From Membranipora membranacea (Eukaryota > Bryozoa > Gymnolaemata > Cheilostomatida > Membraniporidae), in contig OU612072.1 in the NCBI GenBank assembly GCA_914767715.1, positions 15,500,001 through 15,564,000 on the forward strand: a stretch of 64,000 nucleotides of DNA, given 5' to 3'. The notes under the pieces are model-generated. The model worked only from the letters and a program-made list of their open reading frames with translations, was not told the origin of the DNA and made no database searches. Made by a program: the position numbers and the translations under genes. Below, piece after piece: positions 36,901 to 48,900 of this stretch. Within the stretch, counting starts at the first letter, position 1. Every line of letters begins with the position of its first letter.

Positions 36901-37131
36901 GAGAATGTTATCATAGTCATCCCAGGTGAAATGATCGGAGCAGATGAACTTGGCCTTCTCAGGTGGGACATCTGCTCTGTATAACTTAACAAAGTTACAC
37001 CAGGCAGTATAGCGAGCTGGTTGCTTCTTCGGAAAGGCATGTAAATATGTGCTCAGCAGACGAGTTTCCTTTACAATTGCTTTGTTGGAGCAACCGCCCA
37101 CGCAGCAGTGCTTGGTCGATAATGGAGGCAT
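30922..37131 (-). CDS. double-THAP protein with VKxEP repeat region, seven exons
   Basis: THAP domains are C2CH zinc-binding, sequence-specific DNA-binding modules related to P-element transposases. Exons join in phase: 37131-36875 and 36451-36307 (THAP 1: C10, C14, W44, C64, H67, plus a basic Pro/Lys-rich linker), 35946-35729 (THAP 2: C8, C12, W31, C51, H54), 35233-35066, 33844-32645, 31852-31669 and 31203-30922. The total is 817 residues. The codon opening the second THAP exon is ATG but sits directly after a strong acceptor. The upstream exon ends in phase 0, so either a fusion or two promoters is possible. If separate, the downstream protein has 683 residues. The large exon holds degenerate repeats of about 90 residues (LDxYGDE, VKTEP, LPNDxEIDY). 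The C-terminus is Arg/Lys-rich helix followed by an acidic SSDDDDTD. It is probably a nuclear DNA-binding protein. Target and function are unknown. Confidence 0.8.
31497..31612. repeat. GTCAT/GTGATT tandem array in THAP gene intron
   Basis: The repeat alternates GTCAT and GTCATGTGATT units for about 115 bp, immediately 3' of the fourth-from-last coding segment of the THAP gene. It is a simple-sequence array. Confidence 0.85.
34470..34523. repeat. hairpin, TAGCCTGTCTTGACAAGC family
   Basis: The left arm TAGCCTGTCTTGACAAGC leads into TTTGTT. A C-rich spacer follows, then GAACAAAGCTTGTCAA. It lies in an intron of the double-THAP gene. Confidence 0.7.
34566..34664. repeat. 99-bp foldback element in THAP gene intron
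   Basis: The arms begin ATAACACTTATCAATTTGTA and end in the near reverse complement TACAAATTGATTGGTGTTAT. They pair for about 42 bp around a 12-base loop containing AGTTTTACTCCG. Its size and shape fit a very short MITE. Confidence 0.75.
36600..36795. repeat. imperfect inverted repeats with CCAATCAGAGCCAACACA
   Basis: The 18-base word CCAATCAGAGCCAACACA occurs twice (near 36663 and 36758), and an inverted form, TTGGCTCTGATTGG, occurs near 36741. Paired AAGCCTA motifs flank them. The block lies in the first intron of the double-THAP gene and looks like a decayed foldback element. Confidence 0.5.
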
Positions 37132-37253
37132 CAGGATTCAGATCACTCTTGAAATAGAGAAGTGCAAAATGTTGCATAACAAACTCACTTAGTCTTGCTG
37201 AGTGACAGTGATTGACTTGACTTAGAAGCGTTTTCGTTTCTTCAAACACTGCG

Positions 37254-37400
37254 GTGTGTGAGCCCCAACAACAGTTTATAAATGTCCAGATACTGCAAGT
37301 CTCCTCCTTTGGTCCCAATCACAGACAGACAGTGATTGGGACCAAAGGAAGAGACTTGCAGTATCTGGACATATATAAACTGTTGCTTGGGTTCACACAC
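37254..37400. repeat. 147-bp near-perfect palindrome upstream of the double-THAP gene
   Basis: Arms of about 70 bp (GTGTGTGAGCCCCAACA ... CTTTGGTCCCAATCACAG and the reverse complement) meet over a short ACAGACAGT-type centre. It begins about 120 bp upstream of the first ATG. A half copy is at 28629-28690, so it is a repeat family and not necessarily a promoter element. Confidence 0.8.
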
Positions 37401-39383
37401 GACAGACAGACAGAGTGACTAAAATTTATGAACGCTGATAAAGATTAGCAACATATTGTTTGGCTTTGACCGGCAGCTGGGTGGGACTGTGCCAATGTCA
37501 TGCAACATAAAGTGAAAGTAGCCTCATCTCAAAAGGCCTGATTAATGTTTTGTTCACAAAAACATATTATAAAAGGGGCCTTTATATATAAAGCAACTTT
37601 CACTTTCACCCAACAGCCAACAAGAGCAAAGAACTTGGCAAAGCATACAGCTGACCGACAACTGCGACTACGATGAAAAACAGCCCAAAACTATCACGTC
37701 TTGATCCTGTCTCTCAAACCCCTTTTACACGCTGAGAGCTGTGATGGTTACCAACGTAAGATACTTTGAACAAAGTGCAGCCTAGAAAAAGTTTGTCCCC
37801 TCAGTGGTAGAGAAGTTCAATTGAATTCCTGAGAACCCATCGATATCACATGTTCCGGTTCTTCCACAAAGTTTGGTAGGACAAAGATGCAGAGCAGTGA
37901 CAAAATTTGTAATTACAAAATGTTAAAATACTAAGTTTATCGCAGCAAATTTGAGATATGATCCTATTACACCCTTTCATCTCCAGCTTGACCAAAAATA
38001 TCAATCGAGAGAGGGCTTGTTGCACAAACTAGGCAATGTCTCATTATCCAGCTCGTGACATGTATGCAATGTTAGCTTGCTGCTATGCTGCTTTGCTTGG
38101 AGCAGGAGAGGATGAAAGGCATTCTGTTATCACAACAGATCAATTCTACAGTTCATGCCTAGAGCAACATCCGACATCAGAATAGCATGAACAACCTGCA
38201 TCATAGTTGTGAACAATTTTCACTGATTGAGTATCTGAAGCAATACACTAGTCCTATCTGTAACAGTGGGGGAGGGGGGGGACAAGGAAACCATAACAGT
38301 TCCTCTAAGTCTATCAGACGAGGCCTTCTCTTTGTATTACTCAGAGTACAGACAGCCTCGATTACTTAACTCAACATATTACAGCCTCTTTATAGCCTGT
38401 CCTTCAACAAAGGAAGTCTTGGTATATACTATCCTGTCTTGACAGGTTTTGTTTGTGGGGGGGGGAGGGTTGGTTTTCCCCCCATCCCCCACGAACAAAC
38501 CATGTAAAGACAGGCTAGGTACATACATGCCTGGCCAGGTGCATATATGTATATATGTATATATGTATACATGCATATATGTATTGTGAATATGTGACTG
38601 AGTGCATTCCAGTGGTCGGTTGCCGAAGGCCTATATCAGATATATTATGTTATATCAATCCCATCATTACAGAATATTATGCAGTTCTGAATGGGCACTA
38701 AAAACCGCTGCAGGCTACGTACAGGCGTTGTAATATGTGTGGCAGGTGTTGTATGGGACATGTCTCACAGCATTCAAGGCCTATAAAGCATTGTTGTTTG
38801 TGCTATAGGGGCCGCAAGAGCGCTAGACATGTACCATTCAGCAACTGCTGTAGCGTAGGCCACAGCCACAGTCTTCACAAGCTTTGTTCGGACAAAGCTT
38901 GTAAAGACAGTCTAGCCTCACACCAGCATCAGAGTGATGGATTGGACTAAGTACCTAAAATACATCTTACCATGCGAATTGGGCTGTACCAACAAACCTT
39001 CTACTATGGATGGATGGATGGATGGATTTTATTACTATCACTGACAGCATTATTAAAAGAAAAAATGAGTCGCGAAATACAGTGTAATTGCTGGCACTTT
39101 GAATCAGCAAGAAAAAGCGAAGACACTTGAAATAAAAAATCAAATCTCTGTCTAAAAAAGTATTTCGTTCAAAATAAGAGTGATATGAGGCAGAAAACAG
39201 TCTCTCCCCAGTGAGCTTCTATGTTTTACTGTACAGTATCTGCCAGATGGACATTTACTCAACAAATCATGATCATACTATGATTTATTCATAAACTGGC
39301 TACTGCCCATCCAATCCATACATCCATGTATTACAGTATTTTGATTACCTCTTCTGATCTTAGAGGATTTAGACGGATTAAAA
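37401..39383. other. non-coding spacer with two family hairpins
   Basis: No gene was recognised. Hairpins of the TAGCCTGT family lie at 38430-38517, with a G-run/C-run centre, and at 38870-38917 (ACAAGCTTTGTTCGGACAAAGCTTGT, an almost loopless palindrome). TATATG-type simple sequence lies at 38540-38585 and an ATGG tetranucleotide repeat at about 39007-39027. Confidence 0.6.
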
Positions 39384-40879
39384 ATGCCGCAGGAACCAAA
39401 CCCCAAGCATAAATATTATGCGGTCGCCATAGGTCGCAGATGTGATATTTACGATGACCGGGAAACCGCAAAGAAACAAGTGGCAACCTCTATCAAGGAT
39501 ATGCGACAGAGAAAGGAGCGATTAGCTTTATGAAAAAACAAGGATTAAAAGAACCACAGGTATTCTATACATCTAAACTTACTACATTCTCCTCTACTGT
39601 CACCACCACAACTTCCACAGGTGCGTCAAGCAATACAATGGCTACCAAGGAGGTTAGTACAGGACCAAATGAACCGCTTAGCCAGTCAAATGTCATGATA
39701 TCATCAAGCAATCCAAAGGCTACCAATGAAATGGCAACTGGACCAGATGAGCCAATTAACACATCAGTTATTATGAAATCGTCAAGCAATCCGATGGCCA
39801 CCAAGGAAGTTGGCACTGGATTAAGCGCACCTATTGACCTGTCAGATGATGTGAAATCGTCTAACAATCAATCAAACACGCCAATGAAATCAGTTGCAAC
39901 TGGAGAGGAAGAAAGCTGTCAAACGAACCACACCTACAAGTTTGGATGACCGGGATACCCTAAGTTTACATGAAAACAGCTTAACAACAGAATGTATCAC
40001 ATGTGTCAATATGCTGGAAATCGTAAAAGAGATGTCAGCCAAACTGACCGCTTTGCAATCTGAGGTTTCCAATCTCAACAGAAAAATTGAAAAGTTGCCT
40101 GAAAAACCACACCAGTACCCATATGGGTCTCAGCTACAGAAATGCAGCAGCCGTGGGGCTTCCACCACCTGCACCGGCATCACCACCAGAAACACAACTG
40201 CGACAGCAATACCAACAGCATAAACCACCCCCACAACAACTATCAGCACAGCAAAATAACGGTAATTCACAGAAATTGCAAAAACCAGATCCACCACCCA
40301 AACAAGACAAACACGACAAACCTTCTTCTGGACAAAAACTGAGGGAAACAAAAAGAAACAATCCGGCATTTGAACCTGCAAAATGCATAATAATGCATAG
40401 CAGCAGTAAATATTTCAGCGGCGTCAATCACGATGATGTCCGTAAGGCAGTTAGTCAAGTTGCAGAAAAAACCGGTTATGATTGATTTCATCAACAAATA
40501 TAAGTTTAACTCTACTGACCCCAAATTTATCGTCCAACTGTCCGACCCCACCATCAGAGAGCACATGACCACAAACTGGAACAAGGAAATGCTAGGAGGA
40601 AGTACAGCTCGCCTCCGAATAAAGCCAAACACAAACATCGCAATTTTAAAGGAAGTTCCTACATACATATCAGAAGAAGAACTCTTGAAGCAGATCCAAG
40701 ATCTTGGCGAAGTCTCATCAATATACCTACTACAGACAGCTGAAAAGAAATACCTAGGCACAGTAAAAGTAACATTTAATAATCATAATCAACTAGAGAA
40801 AGCACTTTGTGACAATGTCACTCTCCACGGTCTAAATCTAAAACTCCGAGCAGCAAAACTAAACATAAACAATGGCTAA
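39384..40879 (+). pseudogene. LINE ORF1: RNase H1-type hybrid-binding (viroplasmin-like) domain, repeats, coiled coil, RRM
   Basis: ATG at 39384 opens PKHKYYAVAIGRRCDIYDD, the pattern (YYAVxxGRxxxIYxxW-like) of the small N-terminal hybrid-binding domain of RNase H1 and viroplasmin. A frameshift near 39520-39533 separates it from KKQGLKEPQVFYTS. Then come three copies of a repeat of about 28 residues (SNPMATKEVGTG type, 39625-39880), a second shift near 39905, a coiled coil (EIVKEMSAKLTALQSEVSNL), a Pro/Gln-rich stretch and, after another shift near 40485, an RRM-like fold (ILKEVPTYISEEELLKQI ... GTVKVTF). The stop at 40877-40879 overlaps the ORF2 start by 8 bp. By family, ORF1 proteins bind the element's RNA. 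This copy is broken by at least three shifts. Confidence 0.75.
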
Positions 40880-42945
40880 CTCAACCCAGCAATCTAGAAA
40901 TATCTTTGAATACAACCTAGACCTCCACAACCGACTATGGGAAAACATCTCGTCACTAGCCAATGTTACCAGGACCTCTGGACATAACACTCTCAGCCTT
41001 CTTCACCACAATGTTAAGTCTTATATGAAAAAACTTTATTTCTATGAAAGTCTAAACTTATCAAACTCAATTGACATTTTTTCTATTTCAGAAACATGGT
41101 TGAAACCTGAAATTCCAAACTCCATTGTGGACCTCCCTGGCTTTAATATTATCAGATGTGACAAAAAATCGACCACAAAAACAGTGGTGGGGCAGCTCTC
41201 TATATAAATAATGTTTTAAAGTTTAAAACTATTCAACAACGTCAATCTAAACTGCGAGAATTATGTGACTCTGTTTGGCTTAACATCAAAACTCAACAAG
41301 ATGAAGGTAGCTTGATCGTGGCATCCATCTATCTTCCACCTGACGCTGATAAAATGAAATTTATCTCATTATTGAGTGATATTTTACATCAAAAACAGTT
41401 CATTCATAAAAAGGTTATGTTATTAGGGGATTTCAACATAAATTGGAACTCTAACTCTAGAGAAAAACAACTTATACAACAGAGTCTCATTTCTACAGGC
41501 CTATATCAAGTGATAACAGGGTCATCATTTGTAAGTTACCATGGTAATGAAAGCCTCATCGATCACAATCTAAAAGTGATCTAAAAGTCAAAGCTTCCAA
41601 AATTTTAACATGTGAGCGATCAATCTCAGACCACTATGCCACACTTTTAATGCTTCATTCATTCATCATTTATTACAGTCTCATGTTTGAGAAATATTTT
41701 GTTTTCGCTGAGCAATAAAAGTTATGGTGTAAACATTAAAAAAGTTTTGGTCTGGTTGGTTTTAAAAATTGAAAAAAAAAAATAAACAGTAAGAATTTTC
41801 ACTAGTTGGCTAAAAAAGTATACTATTTAACTTCCGCACACAGAGGGACAGGATAAAACCTTTAAAGCCAAAACGTCAACTCATCAAAACCAGAAATTTC
41901 AAGAAATTAAACCCCTTGTTATTCTATAAAGAATGTGCACTGTTACATTTCAGCAAATAGCCACCGACCCCAATCTTTCAATCCATAAACGATCTGAAAT
42001 TATAGACCAATCTATAATAAACATTGTAGACAAACACGCGCCAGAAAAAACTATACGAGTACGCAACAAGAAAAACCTCTTCTTCTATACATACTGGATA
42101 AAAAACAATTCTCCAGTTCTGCAACAGCACTACTTCGATCATATCTTCAAAACCGATCCCAAGTTATGAAAGTGGGGTTGTCACGATCTAATTCACAAGC
42201 ATGCAATCACCTGTGGTGTACCTAAAGGCTCCATTCTGGGTCCTATCCTCTTTAACTTAGCCATCAATGGATTGCTAGCGACATTTGACAATTCATTCGC
42301 TTATGCAGATGATACGCTACTCTACTGTACAGCCACAAGCATAGATGAAGTACTCGCAGAGTCAAATACTTTGCTAAAGAAAGCATCAGATTGGTATCAT
42401 AGCCACTTACTGAGACTCAACGTTGAGAAAACACAATTCTGCATATTTTCCAACTGAAACATTAAAAACTTTTACCATATCAATTTTCAAAACTCAAAAA
42501 TTGATACGGGGGTTACCCTGGATACTGATTTATCTTTCCTACAAAGTATTATACCTACTTTCAAAACTGAAAAAATACATGAACGTTGAGGAATCCTTAA
42601 GGACTTACAAAATTCTCGTCAGACCTATCCTAGAATACTGCTCATCTATCTACCTAGAAGGCACTCAAAAAACATCCGACACAATTGAAAAAGTTCAGAA
42701 TAAAGCAATTAGAATCATAATATCTGCACCCAAAAAGTTTTCTGTCACAACTGGTAGATCACTCTTAAACTTACCCACCCTAAAAAGTAGAAGACATTAC
42801 CTATTTCACAAATTTACACATAAGAAAATATTTAAAAATAAAGCATCAAAGCATATTCTTTGCCTGGTGCAAAAGTCCAATAAACACCAATGCATCACTT
42901 GCCCAATATACTTGATGGTAGTGTTATTGATTATGTGAACATCAA
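40872..42945 (+). pseudogene. LINE ORF2: endonuclease and partial reverse transcriptase
   Basis: The ORF opens at ATG 40872. The endonuclease part shows LSLLHHNVKSYMKKL, FSISETWLKP and GDFNINWNSN, with a frame break at about 41185 and another near 41580. Linker sequence continues to about 42169 (RVRNKKNLFFYTYW). Reverse transcriptase begins only at GVPKGSILGPILFN (42217) and has the catalytic YADDT at 42302-42316, followed by LNVEKTQFCIFSN. The thumb/connection region extends to 42938 (RPILEYCSSIYLEG, RSLLNLPTLKSRRHYLF). The palm and fingers before GVPKGS are missing, so a large internal deletion has occurred. The order endonuclease-RT without visible RNase H fits a CR1/L2/Jockey-like LINE. 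The clade is not certain. Confidence 0.85.
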
Positions 42946-45711
42946 CACACGTGTGTATTTTGTTTTTTTTTTTCTTTGTTGGCTCAGAAAATATAGTTAG
43001 GGTGGTCTCTTGGGCCCCAAACTATGCTTATTGGATAGAGCACATGTTGTAGATAATCAACTATGTTTAACTTTTCCAAAACATTGTCCGTGTGAGGGGG
43101 TAGCAAGCCACAGAAGCAAAAATGTGTCTTCAAAATACTTCACAAATGATACAATTTCACAATAAATCATTACAAAATAAAGTACAGTTCTAAAAGACCC
43201 TGTTGGATAGGCCCTGGGGGCCGAACCGATGTCAGGGAGACATGCCCCAATGAGAGTTGTGTAACAAAAGGCCTTTTGTTTGGTGAACAAAGGAGGCAAA
43301 GGGCAGTGGCAGGCAAAGTGTGCTTGTATGAATGCATGTTGGATTCGTGTGATTGCATGCTGGGGCGCATGTATGCTAGGCTCAGCTCTCTACTTTCGCT
43401 ACACTCATTTGTGGGTATACACAATCCACCCGCTGCTACGATATGTAGGAACCACTGGTAAAGGGTATTTCACAACTGTACTTTATTTTGTAATGTATCT
43501 TCAGTCATAGTGCACTTAGAGACATGTGGTTTTTTTTATCAGGTGAACACCCATTTAATTGAGATCAACTATGAATCAAATACAGCTTACTACCCCTCAA
43601 TAATCCGAGAAACATGATCTGCTCTGAATTGGTGGCAGTGAACCATCTCAGCCAATGAAAGCCCTGATATTATTTGATGCAGTAAGTCTATTGTTTATTT
43701 TCTATTGTTTAGTGGCATACACAATGGAAAGCCGAATATTCCTATATAGACCTAATCCTATATTATAAGGGACACTAAATAGGCCAATTGTCTAGGACAT
43801 CACACTAAGCCACACACACAATTCATATGTGTTGTTTTTCCTGAGGGACAGGAAGTTCATTGCTTAGAAGTAAATGTTCAGTAATAAAACCCTCGTTTAG
43901 GACACATTTTGGCAAAACAGCAGCTCTCTTAAATCTGCTGCACAATTTCAGACTGAATTGCAAAACGGCTGACAGCCTCTTCTAACTAATACTTTTGATA
44001 ATAATCGCGACAAGTAGAAGTACAATAATTATATATATCATTTTCTTTTTCTATAAAGCCATATATAACTTACTTTCCCATTTCTAGAACATCATCATAT
44101 ATTTGTGTATAACCCCTTTTTTTGTATTTAGCTGTGTGTAGAGGTCAACAAGTTACTTTTCAACTACTCTGTTATCTGTAAACTTTCTAGAAGAAAACCT
44201 CTTTAAACAAATAAACATGATACATAGAGACTGAACTGGAATTTTTCTGTACTGTACAAATAAATTGGCTTCCCCATTCAGAGCCTTCACATTGTCTACC
44301 AACAAACCCTCTTCAATGAATAATTTATATAAATTGGCTTACCAAAATTTCGCTTTTATGGTAACTATTGAACGTACTGCCGTGTTTCTACTAGATTCTA
44401 TTCTCCCTCCTTTACCAGACTAAACCAAGACTTAAATATTACACAGGAAATTGGAAGAACTGGTAAAAGTTTAGCTGTTGTCATAAGATGGGCCAATCAT
44501 GCGCTGACTAAAATGGGAATTGCCGCTGCTTTATTCTAGCTATTACACTTTGATGGTTTCATCACCCCTTATTCCAGAAATTTTACCAAAATTGTTAGCA
44601 ATTTTGCTTGCTTGTTTAATGTCCAAAGTCAAAGCTAAATGCACTGAACAATTCATCATTGAAATTCAAATAAGGCCAAGAATCTGGAGTTTTAGACAGC
44701 CTAATTGTTTATATAGATGCAACTTCTTGTTACAGGAGTTTCTGGTAAAATAAGAAGAATCAAAGTCACATCTGAAGATATGATGAATGTAATAACTAAG
44801 TGTTTTTTATCATGATATGAAATATGATAATGAGCCATGAGTCAGAGGATCTAGTGTCATAGAGCCTGTGTAAATAGTCCTAGGCTTGTGCTGTTTCAGG
44901 AGGAACCATTTTTCAATCATTACTAAACTTTATCAAAAAAAGGGACTTCATTAGACATTACATAATCATAATGATACTAAGCAAAGTTCAATTGTGAATT
45001 TCATGTTTCCTGAGTTTTACTTCTAGCTGGCAAGCCAGTGGCCATGGGTTACCTAGAACCATAGAATGCACATATTCAGTGATTCTCAGACTTATAAATG
45101 GCATTAGCACACAGACAGCAGGTCACTGACAGTTGATTTGATGAGTCGCAGACTTGTGTGTGTGTGGTTTGTGGTGAAGATGTGAAGCTGTGAATGAACC
45201 AAGTTATCGCAGCTGCGCATCTTCTGTACCCGCCAAATGTGTTGCTCAGATGAGTCACTTCTCTCTCATTGGTATTCTGTAGGCAATAAGCATACTATAG
45301 GCGACCGCTAGCTGGCTATTGTGCACTTTTTTCTCCTTTGATCACTGATCCCCAATTGATGAATGGCCTCACATGGTTCAGCATCCCTTAAATAACTGAG
45401 CCATAACTTTAACTTCAGTCCATTTCTATTCACTACTGGCCCTTGGGCCTACCTATTTACTACTTCTCTGTGTCTCTGTCAAAACAGTTGTACTACTATG
45501 TTAAAATTGCAGTGCCCAATAAGACCATGATTTGTTTTATTTGATACCTGAGACATAGCCTACCAATCACAGAAATTCTGAGACAAGCGCATTCATATGT
45601 CACCTCTGCAGCTAGACGGCATAATTCTTTTCTCTATTACTCAGTAAACAATATGCTGGGAATCTTAACTCATTTGAGATTTTTTCTGCTGAACCGTTTG
45701 TGTTATTAAAA
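42946..45711. other. non-coding spacer between LINE and the duplicated THAP gene
   Basis: No coding exon was recognised. A 20-bp inverted pair (TTACAAAATAAAGTACAGTT at about 43168 and its complement at about 43476) brackets 43.17-43.50 kb. The rest is AT-rich and featureless to my reading. Similarity to the other THAP locus starts at about 45712. Confidence 0.5.
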
Positions 45712-45951
45712 CTGACAGGCTTGCCTGAAAATCTCACAGTGGGGAAATATTTCCCCGATCGAGTAGGTACCATGCACCTAAAAGCGCAAGCCCTTCAATA
45801 GACAATAAATTACAATTTTGACAAGTAGCAGCAAAAATAATATCTGTAGCCTAGGCCTGTCCTGTCAAGATAAGATAACCCAACCATAGCTACTATTTTG
45901 CTCTATAGTACCTTGTCTTTCTCCCATGTAACTCATCCCCCTCATTTTCAG

Positions 45952-48900
45952 ATGCCTCTAATAAGGAAATGCTGTGCCCAGAATTGTGAAGCCAAGCAGC
46001 ACACATACCCCTTTCCACGAGATGATAACCTGAGACAGATATGGGTGGAGTTTGTCAGAGAGAGGAAACCAGATTTCCAACCAATGAAAACAAGTCGCCT
46101 CTGTTTTCGACATTTCCACACAGATCAATTTAATAACTACTATCCTTACCAACATGGAATCAATTGCAGGTGAGTCTAGTTTGAATAATAACCACGAATC
46201 AATTGCCCTATGGTTTTTTATTGGATTTAAAATTTCACGGTTTGGAAAAGTTGGCTCGCTGTAGTTATTTAGGGAATCATATGATTTTGGGAAAAGTTTT
46301 CAAAGATAGCTTGTACAAATGAAAATCTGCATCAAGATATGCTTATGCATGAATCCTCGAATGCGACAATTATTTACCAGGTCATTAAAGACTACCCAAA
46401 GGCCAGTGTATGTTATAGTCAGGCAGCTACTTATGGGAGATTTGTGTGGTGAAAGTTTTAAATGCTCTTCACGGTATGAACTTGAGCGTTGAAATGTTTC
46501 ACCATGCAAATCTCAAATACTTTTCATTGTAAAATATTGCATACTCTTGACTATATATTGCTTTAATATTTCGATAGTCTTTTTATGTATCGTTAAATTA
46601 AAAAAAATTATAATTAATTTAAAAAATTATAATTAATTTAGAAAATTTTACTGACTATGTCTTTGGTTATTCAGGTTATGCCTCAACCGTGAAAATGACA
46701 GGCCCATTCCAACAATACACATACCTGAACAGGGCTACAGCCCTCTTACTCCCAGGCAGCTAATCAATGTAACAACATTCACGCCAGAAACAAGGAAGAA
46801 GGTCGTGGACACAGCCCTAGCCATGGAACAAGTCTCTAAAAGGTTGGTCTACTATAGCCCTGCCACGTGGCTACTTTCTTTGTTTTGGGGGTAGCCTTGT
46901 ATTTTTGTACATCTTATCAGAATTTGTCTTCTACTTGGCAGTTCTAATCTACATCACTTTGAGCTTTGACTTTTTCTTTGTTTTATAGGCAAATAAATTA
47001 ACTTTGACCTTTCCCATAACCAAATTATCTCAGCAAAAATTTGAAGAGTAGTAGTAGCATATATTAGAACTACAAAATAGAAGACGACTTCTCATAGGAT
47101 ACCCAAAAATACAAGGCTACCCCCCTCCCAAACTAAAAAACGAAGCCTCGTCAAGGTCGGTCTACTACACTCAAGTTTGTTGTTAGTTGTATACCTAAAA
47201 CATATGCTAATTTACAAGAGAATAATCAGATTATCTGCAGGTTGTTGTAGAAGTAGATGATTTTCTATCCAAATAACTCTAGGGGTATGCCAACAGATTC
47301 TAACGTTGCTATAATTTGGGAAGGGGCACTCTGGGTCTTGTCTTGTCCATTACATATCCTGCAATAATAATCCATAATGCCATGACTTTGGGGAAGACGG
47401 GATATGTTTAGCCAGTTCTTACATCTTTGATTGTAAAATCGGTTGTTCTTCATGTCTTTTAGCAACATGAGTGAGGTCAGCAACCTATTGCAGCAAAAAA
47501 AGGAAATATTGCTGTTGCAAAAAAAAATCGGGAAACGGCTCAACGTGCGGCACTGAGCCCCTTTGATTATCCATCTATAATGACAGAAATGGCTGTGCAA
47601 GTTTTTGGATATTTTTCAAAATCGTCCTGCTGAAAAGGTGATAGGGCCATTGGCACTGGCTGTGCCTTTGATTACACCTAAGAGTTAGACTCCTCGATTC
47701 CAGATAGACCCAGTTAGACTCCTGAATTACACCCTGTTATCTCTTGATAATCTTTTTTTTTACAGATTGGAAAATGAACGAAAGCGACGGCTTGAGGGAC
47801 CTTTGCTCAAACAAAATACAGAGTCTTTCAAGGTAGCCCCTATAACAGCCAACGGCTCCCTCTCCAAAACCAGCTTCATATCACAAACTACCTTCACAGC
47901 AACAAACACATTTAACGATATTACATCCCCTCATCATGCGTCACTCCCCGATAGGCTGGAAATTGGTTTGGATCATTACAGCACTTTGCTTAAACAAAAG
48001 CCAGAGACCTTCAAAGAGGCCCCTATAACGGCTATCAGCCCCCTCTCCAAAACCAGCTCAAGATTACAGACTACCTTCACAGCACCAAAGACATTTAACA
48101 ACATAACGTCTACTAGTCATGTATCAATTCCCGATAGGTTGGACTTTGATTTGGATTATTACAGCACTTTGCTTAAACGAAAAACAGAGACCTTCAAAGT
48201 AGCCCCTATAACGGCTATCGGCCCCCTCTCCAAGACCAAAATATTACAATTACAAACTACCTCTAAAGCATCAAACACATTTAAAGATATAACATCTACT
48301 CATCATTCGTCGCTCCCTGATAGGTTGGAATTTGGTTTGGATCATTACGGTGATGAAATGTCTGCACTACTCGAAGGGGATGTGAAAACTGAACCACGGG
48401 GTAGAGATTTACCAAATGACGTTGAATTTGATCATCAATCCAGTTCTGGAGCTACTGCTAGATTCGCTGCAGCAGCAGAAAATTCATCAAACTCATATAA
48501 AACGTTGGACAGATCTGTAAAACAAGAGCCGACTGAAGCTGACAATCACACACTGTCTCAACAACTAATTGTAAGCCTTGTAGATGTTGCTGCTTTCCCA
48601 GAAAGATCTGACAATGGTGTGGATTATTACGGTGATAGAACGACTTCTCTTATAGAAGGGAATGTAAAAACTGAACCACGAGATGTAGAGTTAGATTTAC
48701 CAAATGATGTAGAAATTGATTATCAATCCATTTCTGCGGCATTATCAACAGTACAGACATCAGAATCATACAACATGTTGGGCAAACCTGCTAAGGGTGT
48801 TACTGTAAAACACGAGCCGATTGAAGCTGACAATGGGACACTGTTACAAGAACTACCAGTTAGTCACGGGGGTATTGCGGTGACCTCTAAAAGGTTAAAG

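Noticed and set aside
43276-43510. Overlapping open frames on both strands around 43.2-43.5 kb
   Set aside because: Mutual overlap on opposite strands, no motif, and a nearby inverted repeat suggest a repeat, not a gene.
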